NCBI GenBank assembly: GCA_002359215.1
Contig: DEMN01000012.1
Location: forward strand, 372,001-436,000
DNA from: Flavobacteriales bacterium UBA2669
GTDB taxonomy: Bacteria > Bacteroidota > Bacteroidia > Flavobacteriales_E > Vicingaceae
Length of the DNA stretch: 64,000 nucleotides
Direction: 5' to 3'
The notes beneath the pieces are model-generated. The model did no database searches. It saw only the letters and a list, made by a program, of their open reading frames with translations, and was not told where the DNA came from. Each line of letters opens with the position of its first letter. Position 1 is the stretch's first letter. The position numbers and the translations under genes were made by a program. Shown piece after piece: positions 34,516 to 43,600 of the stretch.

Positions 34516-37500
34516 ATGATGAAAATATATATAGTAGTATTCTTAACAAGCTTTTTGTTTTTGAATTTAAATAAGTTAAATGCTCAAACAAAATCTCCTG
34601 CACAACAATTATCCAATTATGTAGATCCATTTACCGGAGATTTTAAATATAATATTTCTTTGTTGACATTGAGTGGGCCAAATGGTGAGAAGTTTCCATT
34701 GGATATTAATTATTCAGGAGGAATACGAGTTAATGAAGAAGCTTCATGGGTAGGTTTGGGATGGAATTTAAATATAGGAGAAATAAAGCGTTTTGTTAAA
34801 GGAATACCTGATGATTATACTAATGCACAATCCATAACAGATGAAATAGCTAATTCACAATCAACATGGTCAAATACAGATAATGATAGCTATTTTGGAC
34901 CACTATATTTTGCAGATATTTATAATGCTACACCACCTTCAGGGGCTACTAAAAAAATAGATATATACGTATCAAAACGAGATATGCCTAAGGACGAGTT
35001 CCCATTTCAATTTCCTGATTATGACGCTTATTATGTTAGTGGTCCGGGAGTAAGTGGAGAAATGCGTCCTTTTTTATTAGATTATGCTGAATATCCCGCA
35101 TATCCGGATACTTATGTAGATGGATCTAGAACTGAATATTATACTACAGAGGCAGCTAGTTATGATGTGATGCGAGAATTTTCTAAAAAGCCTATTTTTA
35201 GGTTTGTAACTGAGCCTATGGCAGAAGTTAAAAATCGACTCTCTGTAAATAACTCTTGGAGGAGTTATACTACACCGGAGACAGGCTCTGCTCCTTTTTA
35301 TTATGAACGATTTCCTGACCCTGATGCAACTGGTAACAGAAATGATTGGTTTAACCGTAATAATGATTTGAATGTATATGATGCTGCCAATTATATTGAA
35401 TATTTTACCAATGAACAAATTTATAATCACCATACAACAGCAGGACCACACATAAATGGTTTTATTGATTATGAAGTGGTTACTATTAACAATAGTGATA
35501 GAAATAATAGTGCAAAATATGACCCTAAAGGAATTGGAGCTTTTAGGGTAACTACTCCAAACGGAATCACTTATCATTATTCACTTCCTGTTTACACTAG
35601 AGACGAAAAAATCACCTCAGCAGAATTTACTCAGTGGAATACACTTAGTAAAGTGACAAAAAACTCCAAATTAAATAAGTATGCTTATACTTGGAAATTA
35701 ACCGCAATAACAGATTATAGATATGAAGATAGTAATGGGAATAACTTTCCTGATGAGGGTGACAAAGGTTTTTGGATACGTGTAAACTATACTAAATGGT
35801 CAAGTGATTATAACTTTAAATCTCCCTATTACAATTATAACGCAAATTTATCTACAAGGAAAACACCATTTGATAATGAAATCCCTGATTCTTATATACA
35901 TCAAGGAGTAATAGCAGAAGGCAATTCAGAATTATATTATCCGGAATATATTAAAACGAGTACTCAAACAGCTTTTTTTATTAAAGGAGTAAGGAGCGAT
36001 GAACATAGTGTAGCTAATGGCAGCGGTGTTTATACACCAAAACTATTCTTAAAACAAATTGTATTACTTGATAATAAAGACATTACAGATAATAATATTT
36101 TCGCAACACCACAAGCAGTAACATCAACATCTTTTACCAATTTATCATCCGTTGCCAATACATCAAATACACTAAGTACAGAAGATTATAATTATTATCA
36201 AACTATAATAGAAAGTAAAGCATTAAAAACGATTGAATTTGATTATGATTATCACTTAAGCCAAAAATTGTATAATAATATTAATAATACATTTTCACAA
36301 ACTGCTGTCACTTTTGGAAGTACGTCTGAAGAAATTTATAAAAATGGGAGTTATGTAAGCACAACAGATGCATCAGCTAGCGGTAAATTAACATTAAATC
36401 AACTTACTACTTATGAATTAAATCATGAACAAATTACACCCAGTTATTTGTTTAATTATGGAACTAATAATCCTGATTATAATCATGAAACTCATGATAT
36501 ATATGGATATTACAAAGATGATTATGATAATACTATTAAAAACAGGTACTTAACCACAGATCATGATAAAGTAGATGCTTGGTCATTAAAAAAAATTACC
36601 ACTCCTTTAAAAGGAGAAATTAGTATAGATTATGAATCTGATAGTTACAATGCTATTGGTTATGATGGACAAGGAGGAATGCCTTATAAACCAACTAGGG
36701 TATTTAAAATGACTTATGCAGACCTTACCGGTTCTTTCAGTAGTGTTGATATTTCTAAAATATATATTGATAACAACGATATAGATTATTATTATCCTCT
36801 TTCTACCAGAACAAAAGTATTTCTCTCATACATTAATTCTGGTTGTGCTTGTTATGCATATTACTCTAATTCGTTTAGTGGAACGCTAACTACGGGTTCT
36901 CCTAGTGAGCTTGTCCCAACGAGTAATGTAGGATGTTTTGATAACGGAGGTAGTTGTTCTCCTCCTGATTTTGTGGAAGGATATGTTCATTTAGAAGTAG
37001 ATAATGTGTATGGCGGAGGAACAAGAGTAAAAACGATAGCTATAAAGAATAGTGTAACAGAAAATTATGAGTTAAATTATGTTTATGAAGATGGTATGGC
37101 AACCACTGAACCTGATATTTATGCCAGATTAGATGGAATACAATTAAAAAAATCTCATGCTCAGATCGATAGACATGCAGCTGCAGCTTCCGTAGGATAT
37201 ACAAAAGTAAAAATGTATATAGGAGAAACTAACAATAATATAGGTAGTACAGAGTACACTTTTAATAATATTGATGCTTTTAATATTACCGTTCCTAGTG
37301 CCAAAACATATTATTATGAAGGAGCATTGCCTATTTCTGACTATAAAATCAATTATTCTGTCTTTACTGTTAAAGAAGACAATTCTTTGTATGGAAGAGT
37401 AAATGCTATTGCTAATTACGATAAAAATGGAATAAATGTAGATAAAATGATTTTTGAATATGAAGATGCCAAGGGAGGAGTTGATGAACTTTTTTATGAT

Positions 37501-38847
37501 TTTTTAAAGGTTGAACATTTGATAACCTTTTATTATAAAAGAATTCATTGGAAAAGAACTTACATGTCTCATTTAAAAAAGCAAACGTATTTTAAAGATG
37601 GTATAACTACCGTTATTATGTACGATGGACGAGATAATTTTACAGGTATTCCCAAAAGTACAGCTACTATTACACCAACTGTAAATAGTGTTAAAATAAC
37701 GGAAATGGCATATTCATCCAATACGGCTATGGGAGCTAAAACCACCGATGATACTTATGCTAATATTTTATTGCCTGTAAGAGAAGAACGTTTATATAAA
37801 AAACAGAATAATTATGAGTTTGATCATAATTATCAAAATGGGCTAGGTATTGACGGAACCAAATCTACTTGGAGCAATTCTTTGTTAACCAGAAGTTGGG
37901 ATAATAGTAATGATAAATACATTACAACATCAGAAAATTCTCTTTGGACAACTACAGAAACGTATGCTTTTAATGGGATAACTAGCGGTAATTTTAATTG
38001 GAAGAAACTTTCTACAACTTCACTTTTTGCAGGTAGATATGGAGAGCTTATAGTAGAAATGAAAGACATGAAAGATAATTATTCTGCTATGAAATATGGC
38101 TATGATGATAGGTTTAAAATAGCTGAAGTAAGTAATTGTAATTATACCAGTTTCGCATTTTCAAGTTTTGAAAGTGTAAAAGAAGTAGAAACAGGCATAA
38201 TTCATTTTGATGGAGAGATAGAGAAAGGTAGTGGAGTTCAAAAAACAACTGTTGGATTAATAAAACCCCATACAGGAGACTATATGTTAGAATTAGGAAG
38301 TTCGAGTGTTGGAGGTATGTTTAAAGCAGTGGTAGACAATGTAACTGTTTCAGGAGAAGATTTTGAAAGAGGAATACAAGTGGGTAGAACATACATTGCC
38401 AGTGTATGGGTACATAAAGATAGTCCTGGTGCTGCACGGTTAGTTTTTGAATTAGATGGTAATATAACCGATAGTAAAAATATACGAAAAGATAGCCCTG
38501 AGGGCATTCAAATAGGAAATTGGATACAATTAAACTTATTATTTGAGGTGCCATCTAACTATCTTTCTACCGGAGGACCAAATAATAATAATGATGTTAG
38601 AATTTATTTAGAAAATCCTGATACAGGTGTAAATACATATTTTGATGATTTAGTAATTCATCCTGTTGATGCACAATTTTCAGGTTATGTTTATGATGAA
38701 AGATTGGGATTAGTAATGGCAACCATTAACAATGAAAATTTTTATACACGTTACGAATATGATAACGCAGGTAAGCAGATAAAAACATTTAAAGAAACTC
38801 AAAATGGTGAAAAAGTAATAAACACATCTAAATATAATTATAAATAA
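34516..38847 (+). CDS. giant secreted RHS/YD-repeat related protein without toxin tip
   Basis: The protein has 1443 aa with a signal peptide (MMKIYIVVFLTSFLFLNLNK...NAQ). The start of the mature protein (NYVDPFTGDFKYNISLLTL, then INYSGGIRVNEEASWVGLGW) is the usual opening of Bacteroidota RHS-type surface proteins. YD-type strands are frequent. At about 1270-1390 there is a carbohydrate-binding-like domain (IKPHTGDYMLELGSS ... ARLVFELDG ... YFDDLVIHP). It ends with a single YD repeat (YTRYEYDNAGKQIKTFKETQ). There is no RHS core cap and no C-terminal toxin. It is probably a partner of the 1919-aa RHS protein downstream. Confidence 0.78.
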   Translation: MMKIYIVVFLTSFLFLNLNKLNAQTKSPAQQLSNYVDPFTGDFKYNISLLTLSGPNGEKFPLDINYSGGIRVNEEASWVGLGWNLNIGEIKRFVKGIPDDYTNAQSITDEIANSQSTWSNTDNDSYFGPLYFADIYNATPPSGATKKIDIYVSKRDMPKDEFPFQFPDYDAYYVSGPGVSGEMRPFLLDYAEYPAYPDTYVDGSRTEYYTTEAASYDVMREFSKKPIFRFVTEPMAEVKNRLSVNNSWRSYTTPETGSAPFYYERFPDPDATGNRNDWFNRNNDLNVYDAANYIEYFTNEQIYNHHTTAGPHINGFIDYEVVTINNSDRNNSAKYDPKGIGAFRVTTPNGITYHYSLPVYTRDEKITSAEFTQWNTLSKVTKNSKLNKYAYTWKLTAITDYRYEDSNGNNFPDEGDKGFWIRVNYTKWSSDYNFKSPYYNYNANLSTRKTPFDNEIPDSYIHQGVIAEGNSELYYPEYIKTSTQTAFFIKGVRSDEHSVANGSGVYTPKLFLKQIVLLDNKDITDNNIFATPQAVTSTSFTNLSSVANTSNTLSTEDYNYYQTIIESKALKTIEFDYDYHLSQKLYNNINNTFSQTAVTFGSTSEEIYKNGSYVSTTDASASGKLTLNQLTTYELNHEQITPSYLFNYGTNNPDYNHETHDIYGYYKDDYDNTIKNRYLTTDHDKVDAWSLKKITTPLKGEISIDYESDSYNAIGYDGQGGMPYKPTRVFKMTYADLTGSFSSVDISKIYIDNNDIDYYYPLSTRTKVFLSYINSGCACYAYYSNSFSGTLTTGSPSELVPTSNVGCFDNGGSCSPPDFVEGYVHLEVDNVYGGGTRVKTIAIKNSVTENYELNYVYEDGMATTEPDIYARLDGIQLKKSHAQIDRHAAAASVGYTKVKMYIGETNNNIGSTEYTFNNIDAFNITVPSAKTYYYEGALPISDYKINYSVFTVKEDNSLYGRVNAIANYDKNGINVDKMIFEYEDAKGGVDELFYDFLKVEHLITFYYKRIHWKRTYMSHLKKQTYFKDGITTVIMYDGRDNFTGIPKSTATITPTVNSVKITEMAYSSNTAMGAKTTDDTYANILLPVREERLYKKQNNYEFDHNYQNGLGIDGTKSTWSNSLLTRSWDNSNDKYITTSENSLWTTTETYAFNGITSGNFNWKKLSTTSLFAGRYGELIVEMKDMKDNYSAMKYGYDDRFKIAEVSNCNYTSFAFSSFESVKEVETGIIHFDGEIEKGSGVQKTTVGLIKPHTGDYMLELGSSSVGGMFKAVVDNVTVSGEDFERGIQVGRTYIASVWVHKDSPGAARLVFELDGNITDSKNIRKDSPEGIQIGNWIQLNLLFEVPSNYLSTGGPNNNNDVRIYLENPDTGVNTYFDDLVIHPVDAQFSGYVYDERLGLVMATINNENFYTRYEYDNAGKQIKTFKETQNGEKVINTSKYNYK

Positions 38848-38930
38848 TAATCCCCTTCCCTTTAAGAGATAAGGGGTAAGGAACAAAAAACATATAAATG
38901 AGTCATAACAATAATCTAAAATTTAAAATC

Positions 38931-39356
38931 ATGAGTAAAACAATTATGAAACCGCTATTGATAATTATGCTGTTAGGTTTAACAACAACCGTTTTTTCAC
39001 AACAAATAGTAGTAGGAGAAAAAGACACTATAGCAAATATAAGTTCATCAGGCATAGTAACAGATGCAATGAACAATCCAATAGGTGAAATTACTTCATC
39101 AGGAGTAATAAAAAATGCACAAGGAGAAACCTTAGGTAATGTAGTGGGGGACGAATTTAAAGACGTATCAGGATTTGTAAGGGGAGAAAAAGTAGTAGCA
39201 GGAAGCGAAACTCAAATTAAAGTAGGTGGAGAAGTGATTATAGCAACTGTTCAGTCAGGCAGTAAAATAATAGCCCCCCATACTAGTCAAGTATTAATAA
39301 ATTCAGTAGGAGCTGTAAGTGAAACACAACTCATTGCTTATTTCTTATTTTTTTAA
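38931..39356 (+). CDS. small secreted beta-repeat protein
   Basis: I prefer ATG 38931 (141 aa) to the ATG at 38898, because it gives a compact signal peptide (MSKTIMKPLLIIMLLGLTTT...FSQ). The mature part has repeats of about 18 residues with the pattern I-S/T-S-S-G-V/I-...-G-x-x-I/L-G (ISSSGIVTDAMNNPIGEI, ITSSGVIKNAQGETLGNV, then a degenerate third). This resembles small beta-propeller or beta-flower repeats. The C-terminus is hydrophobic (LIAYFLFF). It lies between the two giant RHS proteins and before the YadA-like protein. Function unknown. Confidence 0.6.
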   Translation: MSKTIMKPLLIIMLLGLTTTVFSQQIVVGEKDTIANISSSGIVTDAMNNPIGEITSSGVIKNAQGETLGNVVGDEFKDVSGFVRGEKVVAGSETQIKVGGEVIIATVQSGSKIIAPHTSQVLINSVGAVSETQLIAYFLFF

Positions 39357-39377
39357 TTATAATTAAAATTGTTAACG

Positions 39378-40565
39378 ATGAAAAAAATTATATATATATC
39401 AGGATTAATTACCAGCTGTTTAATTCTAAATAGTGATAAATTAAATGCACAAATAAATAATGGGACAAATACTTTAAGTAATAATAGTAGCTCAACAGGT
39501 AATTCTAATACAGGATCAGGAAGTTATTCATTTTCTACAGGAGTTAGTAATAGCGTTACAGGAACTTATGGTTTCGCTTCAGGTACAGGAAATAGTGTTT
39601 CAGCTAATTATAGTATGTCAACAGGATATTACTCTCAAGCAGGCGGACAGTATAGTGTTTCTATGGGAGTTCAAGCGTATGCAAACGGATACGTATCTTT
39701 TGCTATAGGAAACCGATCAAGAGCTACAGGGTATGAAGGATATTCTTTTGGATCGTATTCCAGAGCAGAAGGTACTCACTCTTATTCAATAGGAAGACAA
39801 TCAGTCGTTACAGGTACAGACGCTTATGCCTTTGGATATTATTCAGGAGGTTCAGGTAATAATGCCTTTTCTATAGGAAATTATTCAACAGCAAATAGTA
39901 ATAATTCTTATTCATTTGGAGATTATGTTAGTACATCAAATACTAATTCCATGACCATAGGTAGAGGAATAAACTCATCAACAAAATTAGACAATAACAC
40001 CACTAATTCCCTAATGGTAGGGTTCAATAGCGACACCGCTACACTTTTTGTAGGGCCATCAACAGGAGTAGGAACATTTGGAAAAGTAGGGATAGCTACC
40101 AGTAGTCCAATAAGAACATTAGATGTAAATGGCATGTCTCATTTTGCTGATACCATGAGCATAGGAACCACTAAAACAAACGGTTCTTTGCTTGCCGTAG
40201 CAGGAAAAATAAGTGCAGAAGAAGTAGAAGTTAGCTTATCTACAACATGGCCCGATTTTGTTTTTAGCAGCTCCTATGAGTTAAACACACTCGCTCAGGT
40301 AGAAGAACATATTAACAAGTATAGTCATTTACCCAATGTACCTTCAGCCGAAGAAGTAGCAGAAAAAGGAATAAACATAGCAGAAATGGATGCTATTTTA
40401 TTACAAAAAATAGAAGAATTAACACTTTATACCATTGCACAACAAAAGCAATTGGATAAGCAGGAAAAAGCGTTGACTCAACAACAAAGAATAGCTGAAG
40501 AACAAAATAAACTTATAGAGTATCAAACCGGTCTTTTAAAGGAATTGTTGAAAGAGAAAAAATAA
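39378..40565 (+). CDS. secreted YadA-head-like protein with S74-like C-terminal segment
   Basis: ATG 39378 (395 aa) follows an in-frame TTG at 39369. The signal peptide is MKKIIYISGLITSCLILN...NAQ. Residues about 45-200 consist of roughly 14-residue repeats (YSFSTGVSNSVTGTYGFASG, SYSIGRQSVVTGTDAYAFG), the pattern of trimeric YadA-like heads. The C-terminus has the conserved HLPNVPSAEEVAEKGINIAE and a coiled coil starting LLQKIEELTLYTI, common in Bacteroidota tail-fibre-like proteins. It is likely a trimeric surface fibre. No autotransporter barrel is present, so export must use another route. It sits directly before the toxin-bearing RHS gene. Confidence 0.75.
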   Translation: MKKIIYISGLITSCLILNSDKLNAQINNGTNTLSNNSSSTGNSNTGSGSYSFSTGVSNSVTGTYGFASGTGNSVSANYSMSTGYYSQAGGQYSVSMGVQAYANGYVSFAIGNRSRATGYEGYSFGSYSRAEGTHSYSIGRQSVVTGTDAYAFGYYSGGSGNNAFSIGNYSTANSNNSYSFGDYVSTSNTNSMTIGRGINSSTKLDNNTTNSLMVGFNSDTATLFVGPSTGVGTFGKVGIATSSPIRTLDVNGMSHFADTMSIGTTKTNGSLLAVAGKISAEEVEVSLSTTWPDFVFSSSYELNTLAQVEEHINKYSHLPNVPSAEEVAEKGINIAEMDAILLQKIEELTLYTIAQQKQLDKQEKALTQQQRIAEEQNKLIEYQTGLLKELLKEKK

Positions 40566-40608
40566 TTTATAATTAATTTTTATTAAGCAGTACTTAATCC
40601 TAAAGTAA

Positions 40609-43600
40609 ATGTTCAAACCCTACAACATCATTATTAGTTTATTCTTCATTGTTGTTGCTACTTCTGCAACTTATGGACAAGCAATAATAACACTCGATCA
40701 ACCTGAATCAGGAAATCAGGTACACAGAGCAACAGAAAAAGTTAGATTATTATCCGGATATGCTTATCAACCGGTAGGAACCGAAAAAATGAAAGCCTAT
40801 ATAGGTTCTATTTTTAACTTTACCGTTGACGCAACCCCTGTAGGACAAGAATTTACTACTTATTATATTAGCGGAATGGGGGTTAACGGAGACTTTTATA
40901 TGCAAACATCCGATACCTTTGAATTATCAGCTTTAGATACAACCAAATTGCTAACCATTAATTTTACAGATACCAATCAAGTTAATTCTGTTGCTATTAC
41001 GATTACCTTTAACGAAAATAATCAGATTGAAACAGCCGTTGCTCTTATTACAGACGAATCAGACACCTATGAATATAGCATTATGCCTTATCTATCTGTT
41101 GGTATTGATAATATTATTTTTGATTTAAATGAACTCATTATTAACCATGTGTCAAGATGTATTCAATATGATGATTATCATTGGTTATCCAATAAATTAT
41201 ATAATGAAAATGGATGGGTGATTAGTGAAGGTGTTACTTATTTAGATAATATAGGGCGTCCTATACAAAGTCAGGCTAGAAATTTTTCTACCAATGAAAT
41301 AATGGCTAAACAAAGCATCTATGATTCTTTTGGAAGGTTAGCAATTAACACACTTTCTGCACCCATTTATAACGGTGCCTTTTGTTATAAGTCAAACTTT
41401 ATTACTGCAAATAGCGGAGACCCATATGATGTTTCTAAATTTGATTTACCCAATACATCAAGTGCCCTCTCAGGAGAAATTGATAACCCTTTTGCTGTTG
41501 ACAATACTACAAAAGGAACCTTGGGTTGGTACTTTAGTAATAACAACGATGAAGAATCTTATGTAGCAAGTAGCGGCTTTCCTTATTCAAGAGTAGAATA
41601 CTATAGCGATCCCTTAGGAAGACCAAAAAGAATAGCAGGCATAAGCGAGAATTTTAAACTGGGTAGCGGACACGAAACAACCGTTTTTTATGGTGTGGCA
41701 GGTAATGAACTTACTTATGTTTATGGGTATGCTGCCAATAATTTTAATAATTACAGAAATAACTTAACCAAAACCATACTTACCAATGCTGATGGCTTAG
41801 AGCAAGTGGTTTATACCGATGCCCAAGAAAATGTAATAGCTACTTGCTACAGCGGAATAGAAAACGATTGTTATACCGTTCCTGTGCAGCATAAGTTAGA
41901 TTATTATAAAGGAAGAAGTGTGAATATTCATTTACCCTATTTCGCTACCCAACAATTAACATTTAATCTTAATACAGCTAGAGGATGTAGTGACATTGCT
42001 TATGTAACCATCAAAATAGTAGATTTAATGAATGAAAAAGAATTGGTTAGTGGGGTTGATTATAACTTTGTTCAAACACCTATTACGGGAACCTATAAAT
42101 ATCCTATTAATTTTATTGGCAATTATGCTAATAAGTCACTTTATTTAAGCATTTCTTATGATTATACTGCTCATTATATTAACAATGTTTATCCCGTAAG
42201 GAATTATGGCCCTTATTTGCCCTATCAAGCCATTCAGTATAAATTAGATTATTCGCATTGGACATTAAATTATTATGATTATAAAAGCCGCTTAGTTAAA
42301 ACCATACCTCCCGAAGGAGTAGATTGTAGAGGTATAGATCCCAATATCGCTTGGGATTATGAAACAGCTTGGAAAAACTATGATTTTTATGATTACCAAA
42401 CCGATGTTTTTACCATAAACCCCGGAAATTATGTCGATAATATTTATAACTATTATGATTACAAAACTACCAACTCTACTATTTATATCAGCGAAACTAC
42501 TCAAAATCATGATATAGAGTTAACATTTTATCCCAGTCAAAAAAATATAGGTTATTTAGATTGCGATAATTTAGGTTCTTTTGATGATATAGGCTATGAC
42601 GATAATTCCCAAACACTCGTTACGGTAAATAATATTCTTGATTTTATGGAAAAAAATACCACTTACAGTAATTCAAGAATAATGACCAGTATAGACACTA
42701 CCGATATAGATAGTTTTAATATGCGAACAGCCAACAGGGTTCCTGTTTTAGTGCAGGATGGCATTTTTATTGGCGACCAAAATTTTAAAGTGCTTACAGG
42801 TGATGGGTTTAATATACCATTAGATGTAGATCCCGGACCTTGCTCCGGACACTGTTTTAATGGCATACAGGATTGTGGTGAAACGGGTGTTGATATTGGA
42901 CCGGATTGTATCATAACTCCTCCGCCTCCATGCGAAGGGATTCCTCCAGTATTATTAGCAACCTATAAAATGGAAATAGAAGTTATTATAGAAGATGCTA
43001 CTACAGCTTATTATGTAAAAAACGATGGAAGTGTTCAGTCGGCACCCTATTCCTATTATTTTTATCCTAAAATTTATAAAACCTGCAATTGCGAATATTA
43101 TTGGGATTATTCCTCATTTTCTACCTTAAACATAACTATTAATAATCAAGAATTAAACACCTATAAGGAGGGTATTCATTTTAACCTTAAATCTGTTCAG
43201 GTAAGAAAAGAACAACAGTTGCCTAACTATGAGGCTTTTAATGATGCTGATTGGATACACCACCTGTTGCAATATATGGATTTGCGTGTTCGCCTGAAAC
43301 ATAATGTAGGGCCTTATACCAACGATAACATTTCGCACAGTTTAATTTCTACTTATGAATATGATGAACTAAACCAACTTGTTGCTGTAGAAACTCCCGA
43401 TGAAGGCTTGTCAGAGTCTGTTTATGATACACAAGGAAAAACAAGATTTACCCAAAATGCACAGCAAAAAATAGAGGAGAAATTTAGTTATGTCAATTAC
43501 GATAGAGCAGGAAGACCTATTGAATCCGGTATTTATGATTATTCCAACAGTGCAGCACTGCAATTTCAAAATCAACAAGAACTCCCTGCCCTTAATGTTG

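Noticed and set aside
34516..38847. Toxin tip on the 1443-aa RHS-type protein
   Set aside because: It ends with a YD repeat directly before the stop; no RHS cap or extra domain and no immunity gene follows.
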